The notes beneath the pieces are model-generated. The model ran no database searches, had not been told where the DNA came from, and worked only from the letters and a program-made list of their open reading frames with translations. Shown in pieces: positions 62,447-64,000 of a stretch of DNA of 64,000 nt. A program made the position numbers and the translations under genes. Position 1 is the stretch's first letter. Every line of letters starts with the position of its first letter. Source of the stretch: Cupriavidus sp. WKF15 (lineage in GTDB: Bacteria; Pseudomonadota; Gammaproteobacteria; Burkholderiales; Burkholderiaceae); assembly GCF_029278605.1 (NCBI RefSeq), contig NZ_CP119572.1, positions 3,100,001 to 3,164,000 on the forward strand, in the 5' to 3' direction.

Positions 62447-64000
62447 TTACTTGCCGACCTGGCTGCGTACGTGGCCGACCACGTCGGCCACGGCTACCTG
62501 GGTCGCCTGGGCGTCGCGGCGGCCCTGGTATTCGACCTTGCCTTCCTTCAGGCCACGGTCGCCGACCACCACGCGGTGCGGCACGCCGATCAGCTCCCAG
62601 TCGGCGAACATCACGCCCGGGCGCTCGCCGCGGTCGTCGAGGATGACGTCGACACCGGCGGCCAGCAGCTCGGCGTGGATGCGGTCGGCCTCGGCCTTGA
62701 CGGCCTCGGAGCGGTCATAGCCGACCGGGCACACCACCACTTCGAACGGGGCGATGGCGGCGGGCCAGATGATGCCGCGCTCGTCGAAGTTCTGCTCGAT
62801 CGCCGCGCCCAGGATACGGGTGACGCCGATGCCGTAGCAGCCCATCTGCATCGGCTGGGTCTTGCCGTTCTCGTCCAGGAAGGTCGCGTTCATCGACTCG
62901 GAATAGCGCGTGCCGAGCATGAACACATGGCCCACCTCGATGCCGCGGCAGATTTCCAGCGTGCCCTTGCCGTCCGGCGAGGCATCGCCGGCGACCACGT
63001 TGCGCAGGTCGGCGACGACGGGCTCGGGCAGGTCGCGGCCCCAGTTGACGCCGGTGAAGTGGTAGTCGCGGTAGTTGGCGCCGCAGCAGAAGTCGCTCAT
63101 GTTGGCGACGGTGCGGTCGGCCACGACCTTGACCGGCTTCTTCATGTCGATCGGGCCCAGGTAGCCGGGGGGCGAACCGAAGGCGTCGACGATCTCGTTC
63201 TCGGTGGCGAAGCGGAAATCGGCCAGGCCCGGCACCTTGGAGGCCTTGACCTCGTTCAGCTCGTGGTCGGCGCGGATCAGCAGCAGCCAGATCTGGGCGC
63301 CGGCGTCACTGTCGGTGGCCAGCACGATCGACTTGACGTTGCGCTCCAGCGGAATGTTCAAGAATTCAGCCACCTGCTCGCACTTGACCTTCTCCGGGGT
63401 AAAGGTCTTGACCAGGTCTTCCCTGGGTGCGGCGCGCTCGGCCAGCAGCGGCAGCGCCTCGGCGGCCTCCATGTTGGCGGCGTAGTCGGACGTCGGGCAG
63501 TAGACGATGGCGTCTTCGCCGGTGTCGGCGATCACGTGGAACTCATGCGAGCCCGAGCCGCCGATGGCGCCGTTGTCGGCCGCCACGGCGCGGAATTCGA
63601 GGCCGAAGCGCTGGAAAATGCGCACATAGGCGTCGTACATGTTCTGGTACGACTTTTTCAGGCCTTCCGTGTCGCGGTCGAAGGAATAGGCATCCTTCAT
63701 CGTGAACTCGCGGCCGCGCATGATGCCGAAGCGCGGACGGCGCTCGTCGCGGAACTTGGTCTGGATCTGGTAGAAATTGACCGGCAATTGCTTGTAGCTG
63801 CGGATTTCCGAGCGGGCGATGTCCGTCACCACTTCCTCGGAGGTCGGCTGCACGGCGAAATCGCGCTCGTGGCGGTCCTTCAGGCGCAGCAGCTCGGGGC
63901 CCATCTTGTCCCAGCGGCCGGTTTCCTGCCACAGCTCGGCCGGCTGGATCACGGGCATGGACAGTTCCACGGCGCCGGCGCGGTTCATTTCCTCGCGGAC
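62447..64000 (-). CDS. proS: Prolyl-tRNA synthetase, C-terminal part (runs off right edge)
   Basis: The visible 517 or so codons cover most of the protein; only about 55 N-terminal residues are outside the window. Class II motif 2 is [26 protein letters not shown] and motif 3 is [18 protein letters not shown]. Between them is the YbaK-like editing insertion ([27 protein letters not shown] through NYRDYHF), which removes misacylated Ala-tRNA(Pro). The C-terminal anticodon-binding domain is [19 protein letters not shown]. It is the first gene of the set leading to the lytic transglycosylase and prolyl hydroxylase. Confidence 0.96.
   Translation of the reverse strand, partial: VREEMNRAGAVELSMPVIQPAELWQETGRWDKMGPELLRLKDRHERDFAVQPTSEEVVTDIARSEIRSYKQLPVNFYQIQTKFRDERRPRFGIMRGREFTMKDAYSFDRDTEGLKKSYQNMYDAYVRIFQRFGLEFRAVAADNGAIGGSGSHEFHVIADTGEDAIVYCPTSDYAANMEAAEALPLLAERAAPREDLVKTFTPEKVKCEQVAEFLNIPLERNVKSIVLATDSDAGAQIWLLLIRADHELNEVKASKVPGLADFRFATENEIVDAFGSPPGYLGPIDMKKPVKVVADRTVANMSDFCCGANYRDYHFTGVNWGRDLPEPVVADLRNVVAGDASPDGKGTLEICRGIEVGHVFMLGTRYSESMNATFLDENGKTQPMQMGCYGIGVTRILGAAIEQNFDERGIIWPAAIAPFEVVVCPVGYDRSEAVKAEADRIHAELLAAGVDVILDDRGERPGVMFADWELIGVPHRVVVGDRGLKEGKVEYQGRRDAQATQVAVADVVGHVRSQVGK

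Overview
The window is high-GC proteobacterial DNA. Gene content points to a beta-proteobacterium of the Burkholderiaceae, most likely Cupriavidus or a close relative. The clues are two Bug-type solute receptors, a patatin-like protein with a DUF3734-type tail, and a conserved housekeeping block at the right end (nrdAB, a cytochrome c assembly gene, a PP0621-like gene, pilS, pilR, ampD, ffh, hpt, a lytic transglycosylase gene and proS). The genus is inferred from family content and gene order, not from a database match. No rRNA, tRNA, CRISPR array or insertion sequence was seen.

Left third (1-28 kb): metabolic and transport operons, each with its own regulator. 3.9-11.0 kb is a sugar-acid catabolic cluster: an FAH-family enzyme, an MFS transporter, a ketoglutarate-semialdehyde-type dehydrogenase and a UxaA/GarD-type dehydratase, divergent from a LysR gene across three ATCGAT sites. 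12.2-14.7 kb is a MerR unit with a textbook 19-bp-spacer promoter driving a flavodoxin-like protein and two small membrane proteins. 14.7-18.8 kb is a LysR, Bug receptor, CaiB/BaiF CoA-transferase and enoyl-CoA hydratase cluster. 19.8-21.0 kb holds an amidase paired with an LprI-like protein. 22-27 kb is a LacI-regulated ABC importer whose last gene is a phosphodiesterase.

Middle (27-47.5 kb): accessory DNA between metabolic genes. It contains a HicA/HicB-like toxin-antitoxin pair with a 22-bp palindrome, a DapA-family lyase, a nitroreductase, a patatin, a chemoreceptor, a secreted DGAR-repeat protein, and a gene resembling a restriction endonuclease that has lost its start. Next come a second Bug receptor and dsdA with its LysR regulator. 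From 38.6 to 47.4 kb many genes look acquired: a PAAR protein, an alpha/beta hydrolase and a membrane protein (a probable type VI secretion effector unit), a NYN-LOTUS protein, an M81-family peptidase, a SymE-like toxin and a 997-residue membrane KAP P-loop NTPase. The TA pair, effector unit, SymE-like gene and KAP NTPase are the best places to look for conflict or defence systems.

Right third (47.6-64 kb): core functions. nrdA and nrdB lie behind two NrdR boxes and an unusual 19-bp inverted repeat in the nrdA leader. A tightly coupled five-gene unit runs from the cytochrome c assembly protein through the PP0621-like protein, pilS and pilR to ampD. ffh and hpt are on the plus strand, then lysE-type exporter, prolyl-4-hydroxylase, lytic transglycosylase and proS genes follow on the minus strand, proS running off the right edge.
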